Shown in pieces: positions 8,936-20,000 of a stretch of DNA of 64,000 nucleotides. The DNA is from Marinibactrum halimedae. Its GTDB lineage: Bacteria > Pseudomonadota > Gammaproteobacteria > Pseudomonadales > Cellvibrionaceae. The stretch is from assembly GCF_021234875.1 (NCBI RefSeq), contig NZ_JAJQVM010000024.1, forward strand, positions 32,681-96,680, read 5' to 3'. Each line of letters begins with the position of its first letter. Position 1 is the stretch's first letter. A program made the translations under genes and the position numbers. The notes below the pieces were generated by a model that was not told where the DNA came from, made no database searches, and was given only the letters and a program-made list of their open reading frames with translations.

Positions 8936-11212
8936 ATGATTAGAATAAAATCAGCTTTACCGTCTTTGGTCGCTCTTGCTATCTCTACCTCTTTCGCTGT
9001 GTGTAATACCCATGCTGAAGAAATGAGCAGTACACATTCACAAGCTCAACCCTCACAACTTACAGGAAAGTCCAACCAATTCTGGTGGCCTGAGCAACTG
9101 GATCTTTCTGCTTTGCGAGATCATGGAAGTGAATCCAACCCCTACGGTGACGACTTTAATTACAAAGCAGCGTTTGAAAGTTTAGATTTAAATGCGGTTA
9201 AAAAAGATTTACGCAATACCCTGACTAACTCTCAAGCATGGTGGCCAGCAGACTGGGGGCACTATGGCCCCTTTTTCATTCGTATGGCCTGGCATGCCGC
9301 TGGCACTTATCGAATCCATGACGGACGAGGAGGTGCAGGAGGTGGGCAACAGCGCTTTGACCCTCTCAATAGTTGGCCAGATAATGGAAATTTGGATAAA
9401 GCACGTCGCTTACTTTGGCCGGTAAAACAAAAATATGGGCGTAATATTTCTTGGGGCGACCTTATTGCCTTAACTGGTAATGTTGCCTTAGAAGATATGG
9501 GTTTTAAAACCTTTGGTTTTGCGGGTGGCCGCCAAGATGATTGGGAACCTGATCAAGTGTATTGGGGGCCAGAAGAACAAATGCTCACCGACTCCCGCCG
9601 AGATGCCAAGGGTAATTTGAAAGGCCCTGTCGGTGCTGTTGAAATGGGTTTAATTTACGTTAACCCTGAAGGGCCTCACGGCAACCCAGATCCAATACTT
9701 GCAGCAAGAGACATCAGAATGTCGTTTGGCCGGATGGCAATGAACGACGAAGAAATTGTCGCCTTAATTGCCGGAGGGCATACTTTTGGTAAAGCCCATG
9801 GTGCTCACAAAGTGAAAGATTGTGTTGGTGCTGAACCCGCTGCAGCCTCAACAGAACAACAGGGCTTTGGTTGGAAAAATAGCTGCGGTAAAGGCCATTC
9901 TGAAGATGCTATCACCAGCGGTTTAGAAGGCGCTTGGAGTGTCTCCCCTACACAATGGACAACAAATTATCTCGATAACCTATTTGGTTTTAATTGGGTA
10001 CAAACCCGTAGCCCTGCTGGAGCCATTCAATGGATTCCCGACAATAAAGCGGCTGCTAATTTAGTACCGGACGCACACATTAAAGGAAAGCGTCACGCCC
10101 CCATCATGTTTACCACAGACCTTTCTCTTAAAGAAGATCCTGAATTTCGTAAAATTGCACAACGGTTCCATAAAAACCCAAAAGAATTCGAATTGGCTTT
10201 TGCCAAGGCGTGGTTCAAACTCAACCATCGGGATTTAGGCCCACGCGCTCGTTATCTAGGCAGTGAAATTCCAAAAGAAACCCTACTGTGGCAAGACCCA
10301 ATTCCTGAGGTAAATCACAAATTGATTTCCGAACGGGACATTAAAAAGTTGAAATCTAAAATATTAGCTTCTGGCGTCAGCACCACAGACCTAATCAAAA
10401 CAGCATGGGCATCTGCTTCCAGTTATCGAAATACGGATATGCGAGGCGGCGCTAATGGGGCTCGAATTCAGTTGGCACCCCAAAAAAACTGGAGTATCAA
10501 TGAGCCAGAGACACTTTCAACGACCTTAACAGCACTGAAAAAAGTTCAAGAAGACTTTAATAATGCCTTATCACGAGGTAAAAAAGTCTCCCTTGCTGAC
10601 GTCATCGTTCTTGGAGGCGCGGCTGCCATTGAAGAGTCCGCCAAAAAAGCCGGCTATAGAAACATAACCGTGCCTTTCACTCCAGGCCGGATGGACACAA
10701 GCCAAGACATGACCGATGTGAAATCATTTGCAGTGCTTGAGCCAACAGCCGATGCTTTCCGAAATTATTATAATATGAAAAACAATTACCGCTCACCCAC
10801 CGATATGCTTGTTGAAAAAGCTGACCTATTATCATTAACCGTCCCTGAAATGACGGTTCTCATTGGAGGTATGCGCAGTTTAGGGGCCAATGTAAACGGA
10901 ACCTCCCACGGCGTTTTCACGAAAACACCAGGCACATTAAGTAATGACTTTTTTGTCAGCTTACTGGATATGTCCGTAGAGTGGCGTCCATCCAAATCAA
11001 ACGAAGGAATTTATGAAGGCTATGACCGCTCTACTGATAGCCTAAAATGGACAGCAACACCAGTAGATTTGATCTTTGGTTCAAATTCTGAACTTCGTTC
11101 CATTACCGAAGTGTATGCTTCCGATGATGGAAAAGAAAAATTTGCTCAAGATTTTGTCAACGCTTGGGTTAAAGTAATGCAGCTAGATCGTTTTGATTTA
11201 ACTTCTTCGTAA
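8936..11212 (+). CDS. katG: Catalase-peroxidase with signal peptide
   Basis: 758 residues, two peroxidase-like halves. It removes hydrogen peroxide (EC 1.11.1.21). Distal haem residues R116, W119 and H120 lie in RMAWHAAG; Y241 in LIYVNPEG and M262 in IRMSFG complete the Met-Tyr-Trp adduct that gives KatG its catalase activity; the proximal haem ligand is H282 in AGGHTFG. The N-terminus has a clear Sec signal ([17 protein letters not shown], then residues up to HAEE) absent from the common cytosolic KatG, so the enzyme is predicted to be periplasmic, as KatP of E. coli O157 is. The ATG at 8936 follows ACAGGAA; a TTG at 8912 is in frame but less likely. It is monocistronic, with a hairpin downstream. 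Induction by an OxyR-like factor is plausible, but I see no clear site. Confidence 0.95.
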   Translation: MIRIKSALPSLVALAISTSFAVCNTHAEEMSSTHSQAQPSQLTGKSNQFWWPEQLDLSALRDHGSESNPYGDDFNYKAAFESLDLNAVKKDLRNTLTNSQAWWPADWGHYGPFFIRMAWHAAGTYRIHDGRGGAGGGQQRFDPLNSWPDNGNLDKARRLLWPVKQKYGRNISWGDLIALTGNVALEDMGFKTFGFAGGRQDDWEPDQVYWGPEEQMLTDSRRDAKGNLKGPVGAVEMGLIYVNPEGPHGNPDPILAARDIRMSFGRMAMNDEEIVALIAGGHTFGKAHGAHKVKDCVGAEPAAASTEQQGFGWKNSCGKGHSEDAITSGLEGAWSVSPTQWTTNYLDNLFGFNWVQTRSPAGAIQWIPDNKAAANLVPDAHIKGKRHAPIMFTTDLSLKEDPEFRKIAQRFHKNPKEFELAFAKAWFKLNHRDLGPRARYLGSEIPKETLLWQDPIPEVNHKLISERDIKKLKSKILASGVSTTDLIKTAWASASSYRNTDMRGGANGARIQLAPQKNWSINEPETLSTTLTALKKVQEDFNNALSRGKKVSLADVIVLGGAAAIEESAKKAGYRNITVPFTPGRMDTSQDMTDVKSFAVLEPTADAFRNYYNMKNNYRSPTDMLVEKADLLSLTVPEMTVLIGGMRSLGANVNGTSHGVFTKTPGTLSNDFFVSLLDMSVEWRPSKSNEGIYEGYDRSTDSLKWTATPVDLIFGSNSELRSITEVYASDDGKEKFAQDFVNAWVKVMQLDRFDLTSS

Positions 11213-11287
11213 TTAAAGAATGACTAGACAAAAACGACGGATATAAAACGACAGATAAAAAGTAGAGAAAACCTCAATATAATGAAA

Positions 11288-11310
11288 GCGGCCTTAGACA
11301 ATAAGGCCGC
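11288..11310. terminator. 9-bp hairpin between convergent katG and rhomboid genes
   Basis: GCGGCCTTA at 11288-11296 pairs with TAAGGCCGC at 11302-11310. A short T-rich tail exists on the - strand (TTTCATT). It sits between two convergent genes and probably ends transcription from both sides. Confidence 0.6.
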
Positions 11311-11459
11311 ATCACATACAGTTAAAAAGAATAGACAAAAACTGCATAAATTCTTCTTAATAGTTAATTTGCACGTCAAAAAAAACCTCAAATAGGTCTA
11401 TTTCTAAGAGGCTGAGAGAAGGGAATGAAATGAAAATCTAGATGCAACGCATCAGTACA

Positions 11460-12035
11460 TTACTGCCTATTAATTTTGTACCGCTTTGTACGCCCATACA
11501 AAAAAGCAAATAAAATACCGCCTATCGCGCCAAACAGATGCATCTCAAACGAAATATGAGCCCGACTGGGTAAGACACCAAACATCATCCCCCCATAAAA
11601 AACAATCGTGAATAATGCAATGGCGATATTTTTGAAACTGCGATCAAAGTATGCCATAGCAATACTCAAACTCCAGAGACCAAAAATCCAACCACTCGCA
11701 CCAATATGCGATGCACTCCGCCCCAATAGCCAGGTCATCAAGCCACTAAAAAAGATAATAAAAATACTGGCCAACACAAAAAAACGAAGGGAGCGCAATA
11801 AACACAGCACACCAAATACAGCCAACCCAATTAAGTTATTAACTAAGTGGATAACACCACCATGAATAAAAGGCGCCGTAAAAATATAAGGCAAACTCGA
11901 AGGTACTCTTGGTACAACACCAAATTGAGATAACATCCCTCCATTCACCATATTAACAATATGGATGGCCGCCATACTGGCCATGATAATTCCCAAGACC
12001 ATAAATCGCTGTTGAATTTCTGTTCTTTTCCCCAT
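11460..12035 (-). CDS. Rhomboid-family intramembrane serine protease
   Basis: 191 residues with about six membrane segments. The catalytic dyad is visible: S114 in GASGWIFG (family GxSG) and H166 in MHLFGAIGG, plus the HGGVIHLVNNLIGL segment of helix 2 that supplies the conserved His and Asn. Such proteases cleave membrane proteins within or near the bilayer; GlpG is the bacterial model, but this protein lacks the cytoplasmic N-domain of GlpG. It is shorter than many rhomboids and begins after a gap of 280 bases from the DcaP-like gene. No adjacent gene suggests a substrate. A long unannotated gap separates it from katG, its convergent neighbour. Confidence 0.85.
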   Translation of the reverse strand: MGKRTEIQQRFMVLGIIMASMAAIHIVNMVNGGMLSQFGVVPRVPSSLPYIFTAPFIHGGVIHLVNNLIGLAVFGVLCLLRSLRFFVLASIFIIFFSGLMTWLLGRSASHIGASGWIFGLWSLSIAMAYFDRSFKNIAIALFTIVFYGGMMFGVLPSRAHISFEMHLFGAIGGILFAFLYGRTKRYKINRQ

Positions 12036-12262
12036 TTTTTCCTACCGCCTTAGTTATAGTTATACTCATCTCATTTCATATTGCACTAATCTTACACTAG
12101 GCTCACTATCTTAAGATAACGCTCTATTAAAATGATAACATATTGATCTATTCGATATTTGAACAGGCTGTATTTCAATATCCTGCTAACGGCATGGAAA
12201 TGATGTACTTGGGATTTGAATCTAGGGGAAGGGGAGTTGAATCTGAGTTTTCCATGATTCAT

Positions 12263-12293
12263 AAAAAAAGCTCTGTTAAAAACAGAGCCTTTT
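12263..12293 (-). terminator. Terminator of the DcaP-like gene
   Basis: Read on the - strand, GGCTCTGTT then AACAGAGC followed by TTTTTTT. The stem is 8 bp with a short loop and a strong T-run, placed about 25 bases after the stop codon at 12317. Confidence 0.85.
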
Positions 12294-12316
12294 AGAGGGG
12301 CTAATCCAACCTAGGA

Positions 12317-13507
12317 TTAAAACTTGAGTGTTGCACTGAATTGTAATCTTGCCATATTACCGTCATCGCCCGTTTCGATTTCTCTATTTGCTAACGCCAA
12401 CTCGCCTCCAAAGGTTAATAGCGGATGAGGGCTGTAGAGTAAATTGACACGCGCACTCGAAGAGCTGCTTGAAACCGATAGACCGGTTAACTCAGTATCA
12501 TTATCAATACTGTTGGCAGAATAAGTGATTGACGAACGCCATTTATCATTCCAGAAATGGCGATAAGCAATAAAACCACCATAGGCATCAATGGCTTCTA
12601 ATTCATTATTCTCATCCAATACCGCACCATTGGCAATATTTAAGGCAAAATAACGCCCCATGCCAGAACCGCCTACAAAGCCAAATTTTAAATCGTCTGT
12701 ACTGCCCAGTTTTAGCTTGCCCGTCACACTCAAGCCATAACTATTGGTGCTTTCCTCGATATTGGTTGCAGTATCATTGTAGGTTAATTCACGCAATAAT
12801 AAAGCACTCACCAATGTTAGATTATCGTTTTTGTAAGTGTATCTTGCGACAAAATCAGGCATTGAATTATCATCCGTGACAATAGGACCGCCACCACCAA
12901 AGGGGGTAATGGTACTTTCAGGATTTTCCACTGCGAATTGCCAAGGGCCGTTGGTGTAGCGAATCATCGCCTGTCGACCAAAAGAGATACCATCGGTATT
13001 ACCAATAAAATCCAGCGTCTCAGGCAACGCCCCTACATCCATAAAGGTGGTCCACGTCTGCCCTAACAACCACTTGTTGTAAGTTATAAAGGCATGACGC
13101 ATACGAGAGGTATACGAGTTCGAAATACGTTCATTACCATCAGGGGTGACTAAAAAATCCAGTTCGATATAGGTCTTAATAGTATCTTCGCCTAATTTCG
13201 TATTGGTACTTAAGGCAAAGCGTGTTTGACGGGCGTGAAAATCGGTTATGACGTCTTCGTCTTCACCCCCAACTGGCGTTAATGAGGGTATGTAAAAATC
13301 TCTACCGAGATTACCACTGCCTAATGAGCCTTCATCAAAACTCGTTGCCATTGCATCAAATTTTACATAGCCTTTAAGACTGACATCGGTGCCCTTGTAG
13401 TTGCCTAATTCCAGCGCATTGGCGGTGGAGAACCCACCTAAGGTAATGACGCCAATACTGATTGCTGAAGGAATACGTAATGCGCTTATTATTGTTTTTG
13501 ACTGCAT
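12317..13507 (-). CDS. DcaP-like trimeric outer membrane porin
   Basis: 396 residues with a signal peptide ending near NALE (about residue 32). The opening KGYVKFDAMAT, then DFHARQTRFALSTNTK and WLLGQTWTTFMD near the middle are typical of DcaP-like outer membrane channels that pass dicarboxylates or other small acids; the protein ends in the outer membrane signature phenylalanine. The gene is divergent from acs, and the 427-base gap holds TTAGACC boxes that also occur before the symporter genes, so the porin may belong to the acetate regulon (inference). AGAGG precedes the ATG. The closest box is only 19 bases upstream of the start codon. Solute is not determinable here. Confidence 0.85.
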   Translation of the reverse strand: MQSKTIISALRIPSAISIGVITLGGFSTANALELGNYKGTDVSLKGYVKFDAMATSFDEGSLGSGNLGRDFYIPSLTPVGGEDEDVITDFHARQTRFALSTNTKLGEDTIKTYIELDFLVTPDGNERISNSYTSRMRHAFITYNKWLLGQTWTTFMDVGALPETLDFIGNTDGISFGRQAMIRYTNGPWQFAVENPESTITPFGGGGPIVTDDNSMPDFVARYTYKNDNLTLVSALLLRELTYNDTATNIEESTNSYGLSVTGKLKLGSTDDLKFGFVGGSGMGRYFALNIANGAVLDENNELEAIDAYGGFIAYRHFWNDKWRSSITYSANSIDNDTELTGLSVSSSSSSARVNLLYSPHPLLTFGGELALANREIETGDDGNMARLQFSATLKF

Positions 13508-13934
13508 AAAAATAGCCTCTTTTGGTTAGACCGCTGATCTCTCGTTCGTCCCAGTGAAGCCTCATGGCCCAGCCCTTAACACCTTTGTAGCACAACGTAC
13601 AGTTGCTCAATTTTGCTATGCACAATCGATGACGCTTTTGGCTGAGCCATTAAGGTCTATTCATATTCTTTGTGACCCATTCAGAATTGTATTAGCAAAT
13701 AGTCTTAATTAGACCAATGTCTAATGTCCTTCTCTAGTGAATTCCACTTAGGTCTAATTGGTTTTAGTTACTGTTTTCACCATAGTAATTCAATCGGAAG
13801 CATTCCTAACTGGCTGGTGCAATGGCCCAATGAGGCATCTCAGTAAATGAGAGACTTCCGTTAATGAGGTATCACCAAGATTAATGCAACTTAAAACTAA
13901 CTATAGGCATAATCATCATAAAGCGGGGAAAATC
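13508..13934. promoter_or_regulatory. Divergent dcaP-like / acs control region
   Basis: No gene. It contains TTAGACC-type boxes: TTAGAC-N4-GTCTAA at 13709-13724, GGTCTAA at 13751-13757 (opposite strand) and TTAGACC at 13526-13532. GTCTTAATTAGAC at 13702-13714 overlaps the first as another dyad. These are candidate CrbR operators. A sigma-54 type promoter was looked for and not found. Confidence 0.5.
13709..13724. promoter_or_regulatory. Putative operator dyad TTAGAC-N4-GTCTAA
   Basis: A perfect 6-bp inverted repeat, about 210 bases before the acs start. The same half-site recurs at 13751-13757 and at 20869-20875 ahead of the symporter genes. Assignment to CrbR is inference from shared placement. 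Confidence 0.45.
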
Positions 13935-15935
13935 ATGGAAAATTCATTCGTCAAAGGCGGAGAAAAAAACAATAACCACCAACCTCCTCTAAGCGACGCT
14001 CAATCTCTTTCTTCATCTCACTCCCACGAACATCAAGCAAGCATTAAATATTTAAATAAATACCAAAACTCCATTGAAAATAAAGAGGCATTTTGGCAAG
14101 AACAAGCATCACAATTGCAATGGAGCAAACCATTTACCCAAGTGAGTGACGTTTCTTTCGATAAAAACGACCTACACATCCGCTGGTTTGCCGATGGCGA
14201 ATTAAATGTTTGCGTAAACTGTGTTGATCGCCATTTAGCAGAAAGAGCCGATCAACCCGCTATTGTATGGGAAGGCGATAACCCCGATCACAGCATCTCC
14301 TTAACCTATAAACAATTGCACGAAGAAATATGCAAGCTGGCTAATGCACTAGAGTCTTTGGGCGTGACTGCCGGGGACCGGGTGATTCTGTATATGCCAA
14401 TGGTTCCGGAGGCGGCTTTTGCCATGTTAGCGTGCGCCCGAATTGGCGCCATTCATTCCGCTGTATTTGGTGGCTTTTCCTCTGCTGCACTGGCAGATCG
14501 CATCAACAATTGCGAAGCCAAACTGATTATTACAGCTGATTTAGGCCTTCGAGGGACAAAATCGATTCCGCTCAAAGCCAGTGTAGATGAAGCATTGACG
14601 TTGGCAGAAGGACACTCTGTCGATAAAGTGTTAGTCGTTAAACAACCCCACGGTTCTGGCACCCCTGCCTGGAACGATAAGGTAGATCTCTGGTACCACG
14701 ACTGCGTCGATAACCAATCCACCGAACACACGCCGCCAACGTTTGATGCCGAACACCCGCTATTTATTCTTTACACTTCGGGCTCTACTGGAAAACCAAA
14801 AGGCCTTCAACACAGCTCAGGCGGTTACCTTTGCTATGCCCAAACCACCTTCAAAGAAGTGTTCGATTATCGTGATGGGGAAGTCTTCTGGTGCACCGCT
14901 GACATTGGCTGGATTACCGGACACACATATTTAATTTACGGGCCATTGGCGGCAGGCGCTACAACCATCATGTATGAGGGAGTACCGAATTTCCCTACTC
15001 TCGCCCGCTTCGGGGAAGTGATTGATAAACACAACGTCAATATTTTCTACACCGCGCCTACCACGATTCGTATGCTTATGGCCGATGCCAATACTGCTTT
15101 AAGTGGCAGTCAGCGCACCAGCCTGCGTATTTTGGGTACCGTCGGCGAACCCATCAGCCCCGATGTGTGGCAGTGGTATTACGATGACTTCGGCTTACAG
15201 CAAGCGCAAGTAGTTGATACCTGGTGGCAAACCGAAACGGGTGGGCACCTTATTGTGCCGATTCCCGACTCCGGACCAGTAAAACCCGGAGCAGCTCAAC
15301 GGCCCTTCTATGGTATCGAACCACAACTTGTGGATAGCAATGGCGATATCTTAGAGGGAGAAACCTCTGGTCATTTAGTGATTTTAGATTCTTGGCCAGG
15401 ACAAGCGCGTACCATCTGGGGCGATCACCAACGCTTTATTGATACGTATTTCTCGACTTACGAGGGGATGTATTTCAGTGGCGATGGCGCTCGCCGTGAT
15501 GAAGACGGTGATTATTGGATTACCGGCCGCGTCGATGATGTTCTCAACGTCAGCGGACATCGCCTTGGTACAGCAGAAATTGAAAGCGCAGCACTCACCT
15601 ACAGTGACATTGCCGAGGCGGCTGTAGTGGGTTACCCCCATGATGTCAAAGGTCAAGGCATTTATATTTTTGTGGTCGCCAAAACAGGGGTTGAGTCTGC
15701 AGAAACTCTAACAGACAGTGTTCGCAGTAAAATTCGGCAAGCACTTGGCCCAATTGCGACCCCAGACCATATTCAATGGTCTCCCGATCTACCCAAAACA
15801 CGCTCAGGGAAAATTATGCGCCGTATTTTACGTAAAATCGCCAGTAATGATTTTGCAGAACTTGGTGATACCTCTACGCTCGCTGACCCCAGTGTTGTCG
15901 ATAAACTGATCTCTGGGCGAAAAGACCTCAATTAA
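13935..15935 (+). CDS. acs: Acetyl-CoA synthetase
   Basis: 666 residues. It activates acetate to acetyl-CoA through acetyl-AMP (EC 6.2.1.1). Motifs are complete: P-loop YTSGSTGKPKG, TWWQTETGG, YFSGDGARRDEDG, ITGRVDDVLNVSGHR, and the C-terminal lysine K626 in TRSGKIMRR, which is the site of regulatory acetylation in Salmonella Acs. The ATG at 13935 follows a GGGGA site and gives a slightly long N-terminus (about 30 polar residues with many His and Ser) compared with about 652 residues in E. coli; an upstream ATG at 13884 in frame is less likely. The gene opens the acetate region: crbR is next, then crbS and a symporter. In Vibrio and Pseudomonas the CrbS/CrbR (MxtR/ErdR) pair switches acs on. 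Confidence 0.97.
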   Translation: MENSFVKGGEKNNNHQPPLSDAQSLSSSHSHEHQASIKYLNKYQNSIENKEAFWQEQASQLQWSKPFTQVSDVSFDKNDLHIRWFADGELNVCVNCVDRHLAERADQPAIVWEGDNPDHSISLTYKQLHEEICKLANALESLGVTAGDRVILYMPMVPEAAFAMLACARIGAIHSAVFGGFSSAALADRINNCEAKLIITADLGLRGTKSIPLKASVDEALTLAEGHSVDKVLVVKQPHGSGTPAWNDKVDLWYHDCVDNQSTEHTPPTFDAEHPLFILYTSGSTGKPKGLQHSSGGYLCYAQTTFKEVFDYRDGEVFWCTADIGWITGHTYLIYGPLAAGATTIMYEGVPNFPTLARFGEVIDKHNVNIFYTAPTTIRMLMADANTALSGSQRTSLRILGTVGEPISPDVWQWYYDDFGLQQAQVVDTWWQTETGGHLIVPIPDSGPVKPGAAQRPFYGIEPQLVDSNGDILEGETSGHLVILDSWPGQARTIWGDHQRFIDTYFSTYEGMYFSGDGARRDEDGDYWITGRVDDVLNVSGHRLGTAEIESAALTYSDIAEAAVVGYPHDVKGQGIYIFVVAKTGVESAETLTDSVRSKIRQALGPIATPDHIQWSPDLPKTRSGKIMRRILRKIASNDFAELGDTSTLADPSVVDKLISGRKDLN

Positions 15936-16267
15936 TTTAACCTATATGAGAACCAACTAATCGCAGGCTGTTGCAAAGTTGCAGCCTGTGAAATACTGTT
16001 ACTGTTAGTCGTTGGCAAAGCGTTACCAAAAAATTTGCCGACTCTGTTGAAGTATTAAACGAAATATCCTCGTCCTATTATTTGAACAGAATACCTAAAG
16101 CCCTTTTAACCACTCAGAGAAGAGTGAGTGTAGGGAAAAACAAGTGTGGGTAAAATCTATCGATGTAGGAAAAAAATAAAACTAATATCAAATTTCCTGC
16201 TATAGATACTTGTATCAATGATAAAAAAACCTGCATTATCTGCATTAACAGCAACGGCGTCACACCA
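15936..16267. other. acs-crbR intergenic region with hairpin
   Basis: No gene. A hairpin at 15964-15988 (CAGGC / GCCTG with an inner TGCAA / TTGCA stem and a small bulge) lies just after acs and is likely its terminator, though the T-run is weak. The remainder is AT-rich and should hold the crbR promoter; no clear site is seen, and the ribosome site of crbR is weak. Confidence 0.5.
15964..15988 (+). terminator. Hairpin after acs
   Basis: CAGGC at 15964-15968 pairs with GCCTG at 15984-15988, enclosing TGCAA/TTGCA. No strong T tract follows, so termination may be partial. Confidence 0.45.
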
Positions 16268-16927
16268 ATGTATCATTTTCATATAGCCGACGATCATCCT
16301 TTATTCCGAGCTGCTTTAGAACAAGTAATTTCGTCTCGATTTCCTGAAGCCACTATTTCACAATCCTATGATTTAGATAAAACCTTATCTGCATTAGAAT
16401 CTGACGCCGATATTGATTTGCTGTTGCTCGATTTACACATGCCGGGCAGCGATGACCTTTATGGCTTAGTCAATATTCGCGAACGCTTTCCTGGTATCCC
16501 TGTAGTTATTGTATCAGCCCATGAGGAACAATCGATGGTCAATCGTGCTATGGGGCATGGCGCACTGGGGTACATCACAAAATCCCTCAATCAAAACAGT
16601 ATGGGTTCAGCCATTGATGCACTGCTGGCAGGCGATACTTGGGTGCCAGAAAAATACCGTGCCAGCCTAAGGCCAGTCAGCACTGAAGAGAAGGCCCTTG
16701 CCGCTAAAATTGCCTCATTGACACCACAACAATATCGCGTGCTGTGTTACCTCAAGGAAGGTTGGCTCAACAAACAAATCGGCTATGAATTGGGCGTTAC
16801 CGAAGCCACTATCAAAGCCCATATCACTTCGATTTTCCGAAAATTGGGCGTGAGTAATCGTACCCAAGCGGTTATTGAATTAAACCGAATTGCGCTTCAC
16901 TCTGAAAACGAAGCTCAGAAAAGCTAG
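16268..16927 (+). CDS. crbR: LuxR/NarL-type response regulator, CrbR/ErdR-like
   Basis: 219 residues. A receiver domain covers about residues 1-120, with acidic pocket ADDH at 7-10 and the phosphoacceptor D55 in LLLLDLHMPG; the C-terminus has a LuxR helix-turn-helix (LTPQQYRVLCYLKEGWLNKQIGYELGVTEATIKAHITSIFRKLGV). It lies between acs and the hybrid kinase gene, the arrangement expected for CrbR (Vibrio) or ErdR (Pseudomonas), which activates acs and acetate uptake when phosphorylated. That functional name rests on context and family, not on a diagnostic residue. The start has no strong ribosome site, but no better in-frame start exists. It is convergent with crbS. Confidence 0.88.
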   Translation: MYHFHIADDHPLFRAALEQVISSRFPEATISQSYDLDKTLSALESDADIDLLLLDLHMPGSDDLYGLVNIRERFPGIPVVIVSAHEEQSMVNRAMGHGALGYITKSLNQNSMGSAIDALLAGDTWVPEKYRASLRPVSTEEKALAAKIASLTPQQYRVLCYLKEGWLNKQIGYELGVTEATIKAHITSIFRKLGVSNRTQAVIELNRIALHSENEAQKS

Positions 16928-17013
16928 GGTCTGTTAATACAAATTCTGTTGTAATGAACATCAACAGACCTTAAGTTTAGAAAAATTAAGCCCGCACGAA
17001 CTGAACACAACAC

Positions 17014-17046
17014 AACACGAAATCTCGGGACATATCGTGTTTTTTC
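17014..17046 (+). terminator. Possible terminator between crbR and crbS
   Basis: AACACGA at 17014-17020 pairs with TCGTGTT at 17035-17041 and is followed by T residues. The loop is long (14 bases), so confidence is moderate. A weaker inverted repeat (AGGGTCTGTT / AACAGACC) lies just upstream at 16926-16971. Confidence 0.45.
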
Positions 17047-17047
17047 A

Positions 17048-20000
17048 TCAATGAACACGATGTTCCAATATGGCTCGTAACTTACCTGGCTTAATCGGTT
17101 TTCTTAAAAAATCAAACCCATGAGCATTTGCCAAACAGGGTAAATTGGGGTCTGGCGAAGCCGATACTAAGCACACCGGGATCGGAATACCGTCATTTTT
17201 AACAACAATTTTAGAGCCTTGGCTAGGTTTTTGTTTCCAAATATTCAACAGTTTTTTCCCTAACTGAATACCATCGGAATGTTCATTTAATTGCCAGTCC
17301 ATTAATAGCATATCAGGGGGTGGGTTAGATTGTGCGTAAGCACAGGCTTCATCCTCATTATTGTAAGTTTGGCAGTCCACCCCCCAGCTATTCAGCAAAG
17401 TCGCCAAGGCTTGCAAGTTCTGGTTGTCATCGTCCACATAAAACACTCTCTTCCCTTTTAGGCCTTCCTGAATTGGCTGACAAACCGGCTCTGCTGCTTC
17501 GATATAATCTTGCTGATAAGCACGCTCAGCACAGACCTGAAATTGGCTCCCTCGCCCTGGTTCACTCGTTAAGTGGATAGAATGATCCAATAATTGACTA
17601 AATCGATTCGCTACCGCCAACCCCAAACCAATGCCCTGAATATCTTTATGGTGGCGAGAACGATAAAAGTCTTCAAAAATCTGAGCCTGCTCATCAGGGT
17701 GAATACCTGAGCCTGTATCCAATACACAAATTGCCACACGGCTACCTTTGCGTCGACAGCCGATCAGTATCTTGCCTGACCGTGTGTATTTCACCGCATT
17801 AGACAATAGGTTCTGCACTATGCGCCGCAGGTATCTGGGGTCAGATTTGACCACTACCCGTGTTTTCACCCACCGAATTCTCACTCCCTCATTAGCTTGT
17901 AACTGAAACTCATTCACCAGGCCAGAAAACAACGGCTCCAAAGGAACAAATTGCACATCCGGCGTTATCTCTCCGGTATCCAATTTAGCGGTTTCGAGCA
18001 GCGTTGAAATAATCGTCTCACTGGCAGAAATAGCACCATTTAAATATTTAATCATTTCTTGATTTTCTGAATTATTCAGCTGAGCCTGCTCTAACAAAAC
18101 ATTGGTATAAAGACTGGCCGCATTTAATGGTTGCAAAATATCGTGGCTGGCAAGAGCCACAAACCGGGATTTACTTCGGTTGGCCTGTTCAGCTTGTTTA
18201 CGGGCATCTTCCAATTCTGCGGTTCTTTCCTGAACACGTTGCTCCAAATACAAGTTGGTTTGTTTTAATTTTTTCTGTGCATCAATAAATTCGGTAATAT
18301 CATCGTAAGTGGTAACATACCCACCTCCCGGTAATGGTTGCCCCTTAATTTCGATGACTTTTTCTTCGTGATGGCGAACAACTCGATAGGAAGTCCCTGA
18401 ACGCATCAACGTTAAACGACGCTGAACATGCTCCTCGATGGTTCCTGGTCCTAATTTTCCCCTCTCGGCATTAAACCGCACGACATCAGCCACTGGCGTA
18501 CCTACTTTTAAATACCCTGCCGGATAGTCGAACATTTGCTCGTATCGACGATTCCACGTCACTACATTAAAATCTTGATTCACCACACTAATGCCAGAAC
18601 CAATGCTTTCAAAAGCGGCCATAATCATGTCTTGATTAAATCTCAATGCACGGGCGGTTTCTTCAAACATATTCACCACATCAGCAACCCGCAATTGCTC
18701 ACCAGAAGCCAGAGCAGACAGTAATGTGCGTGAAGACGCGACACCAACAACTCCCGCTAACGCATGTTCAGCGGCATCCATTAACACTGGGTTCGCCTCA
18801 CTTTTCTTATTGAGCACAGCACCATGCTTTTTGTTCTTCGAACCTACATGACGAAGAAATAATTGCTCTGTCGCCGATTCCCCTAAAAATTGATTTAATA
18901 ATACTCGTAAATCTTTAATTTTTAACAATGCCCGACCAGGCAACACCAACCCTTCCCTGGATTGATAACGAAAAGCACGAGCTTGGATGTCATCAGATAA
19001 ATGCGTCTTGCCAATAATACTAAATACCCAATAAGCCAATACATTGGCAGCCAAACTTAAACTGACACTGCGTGTAAAGCTGTCACCATAGCTGAGGTAA
19101 AAAAGCGAATCCGGCTTCAACCAAGACAGGCCAAATAAGCCTTCTGCCATAACAGAGCCCATGGTATGAGTATGAGAAGCAAATAATGGCGTCAATAATG
19201 TAAACATCCAAAACCCACATCCGGTTATCAACCCTGCATACACGCCATTCGCATTGCCTTTATCAGAGAGCAAACCAAATAATAAAGCAGGCGCCAATTG
19301 TACAATTAACGCAAAAGCGGTCAGCCCAATTTCAGTCAATGCAGTATTGTCTGCCAACTGATGCTGATAGGCATAAGCCGCCCCCACCACCAACACCACG
19401 GTTAAACGTCTTGACGCTATCAATGCTCGGGAAAAGTCCGTCGGGCGACCACTTTTGTCTGGGTTTTTTGCCACTTTGCGACGCCTACGAACAATCAGCA
19501 ACGGTAAAATGACATCATTACTCAACATGTGGCTGAGTGTGACGGTGGCAACAATAATCATCGCCGTGGCCGCCGAAAACCCACCGACAAATGCAATAAT
19601 GGCTAATATTGGCCGATCAAAAACCAATGGTAAGGCCAATACATAAGTGTCCCCAGCTAACCCATAGCCACTTAACAAAGTATTCCCTGCCTGCGCCAAA
19701 ATGATGATACAGACAGAAAAAACAACAAGATAAACGGGAAAAATGCGTAGTGCCGCTTTCGTATGAGCCGGCGATAAATTTTCAACAAAGGTAATATGAA
19801 ACATGCGAGGAAGGCATAAAAAAGCCATTGCCGCAAGCGCCGTTTCTGAAACAAAACGCAGCATAGACTGAGGCAAAGCAAGTGCAGAAAAGTCGGTGCC
19901 AATAGTAGCAGCACCTTCTATGGGAGCTACAGTTCCAGAAGGTATAGTCCCAGAAACGGATGAGGTGACCATAGGTGAGGTGGCCATAGATGACGTGACA

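Noticed and set aside
13508..13934. Sigma-54 promoter ahead of acs
   Set aside because: TGGCTGGTGCA near 13810 resembles part of the consensus but the GC and spacing elements do not fit.
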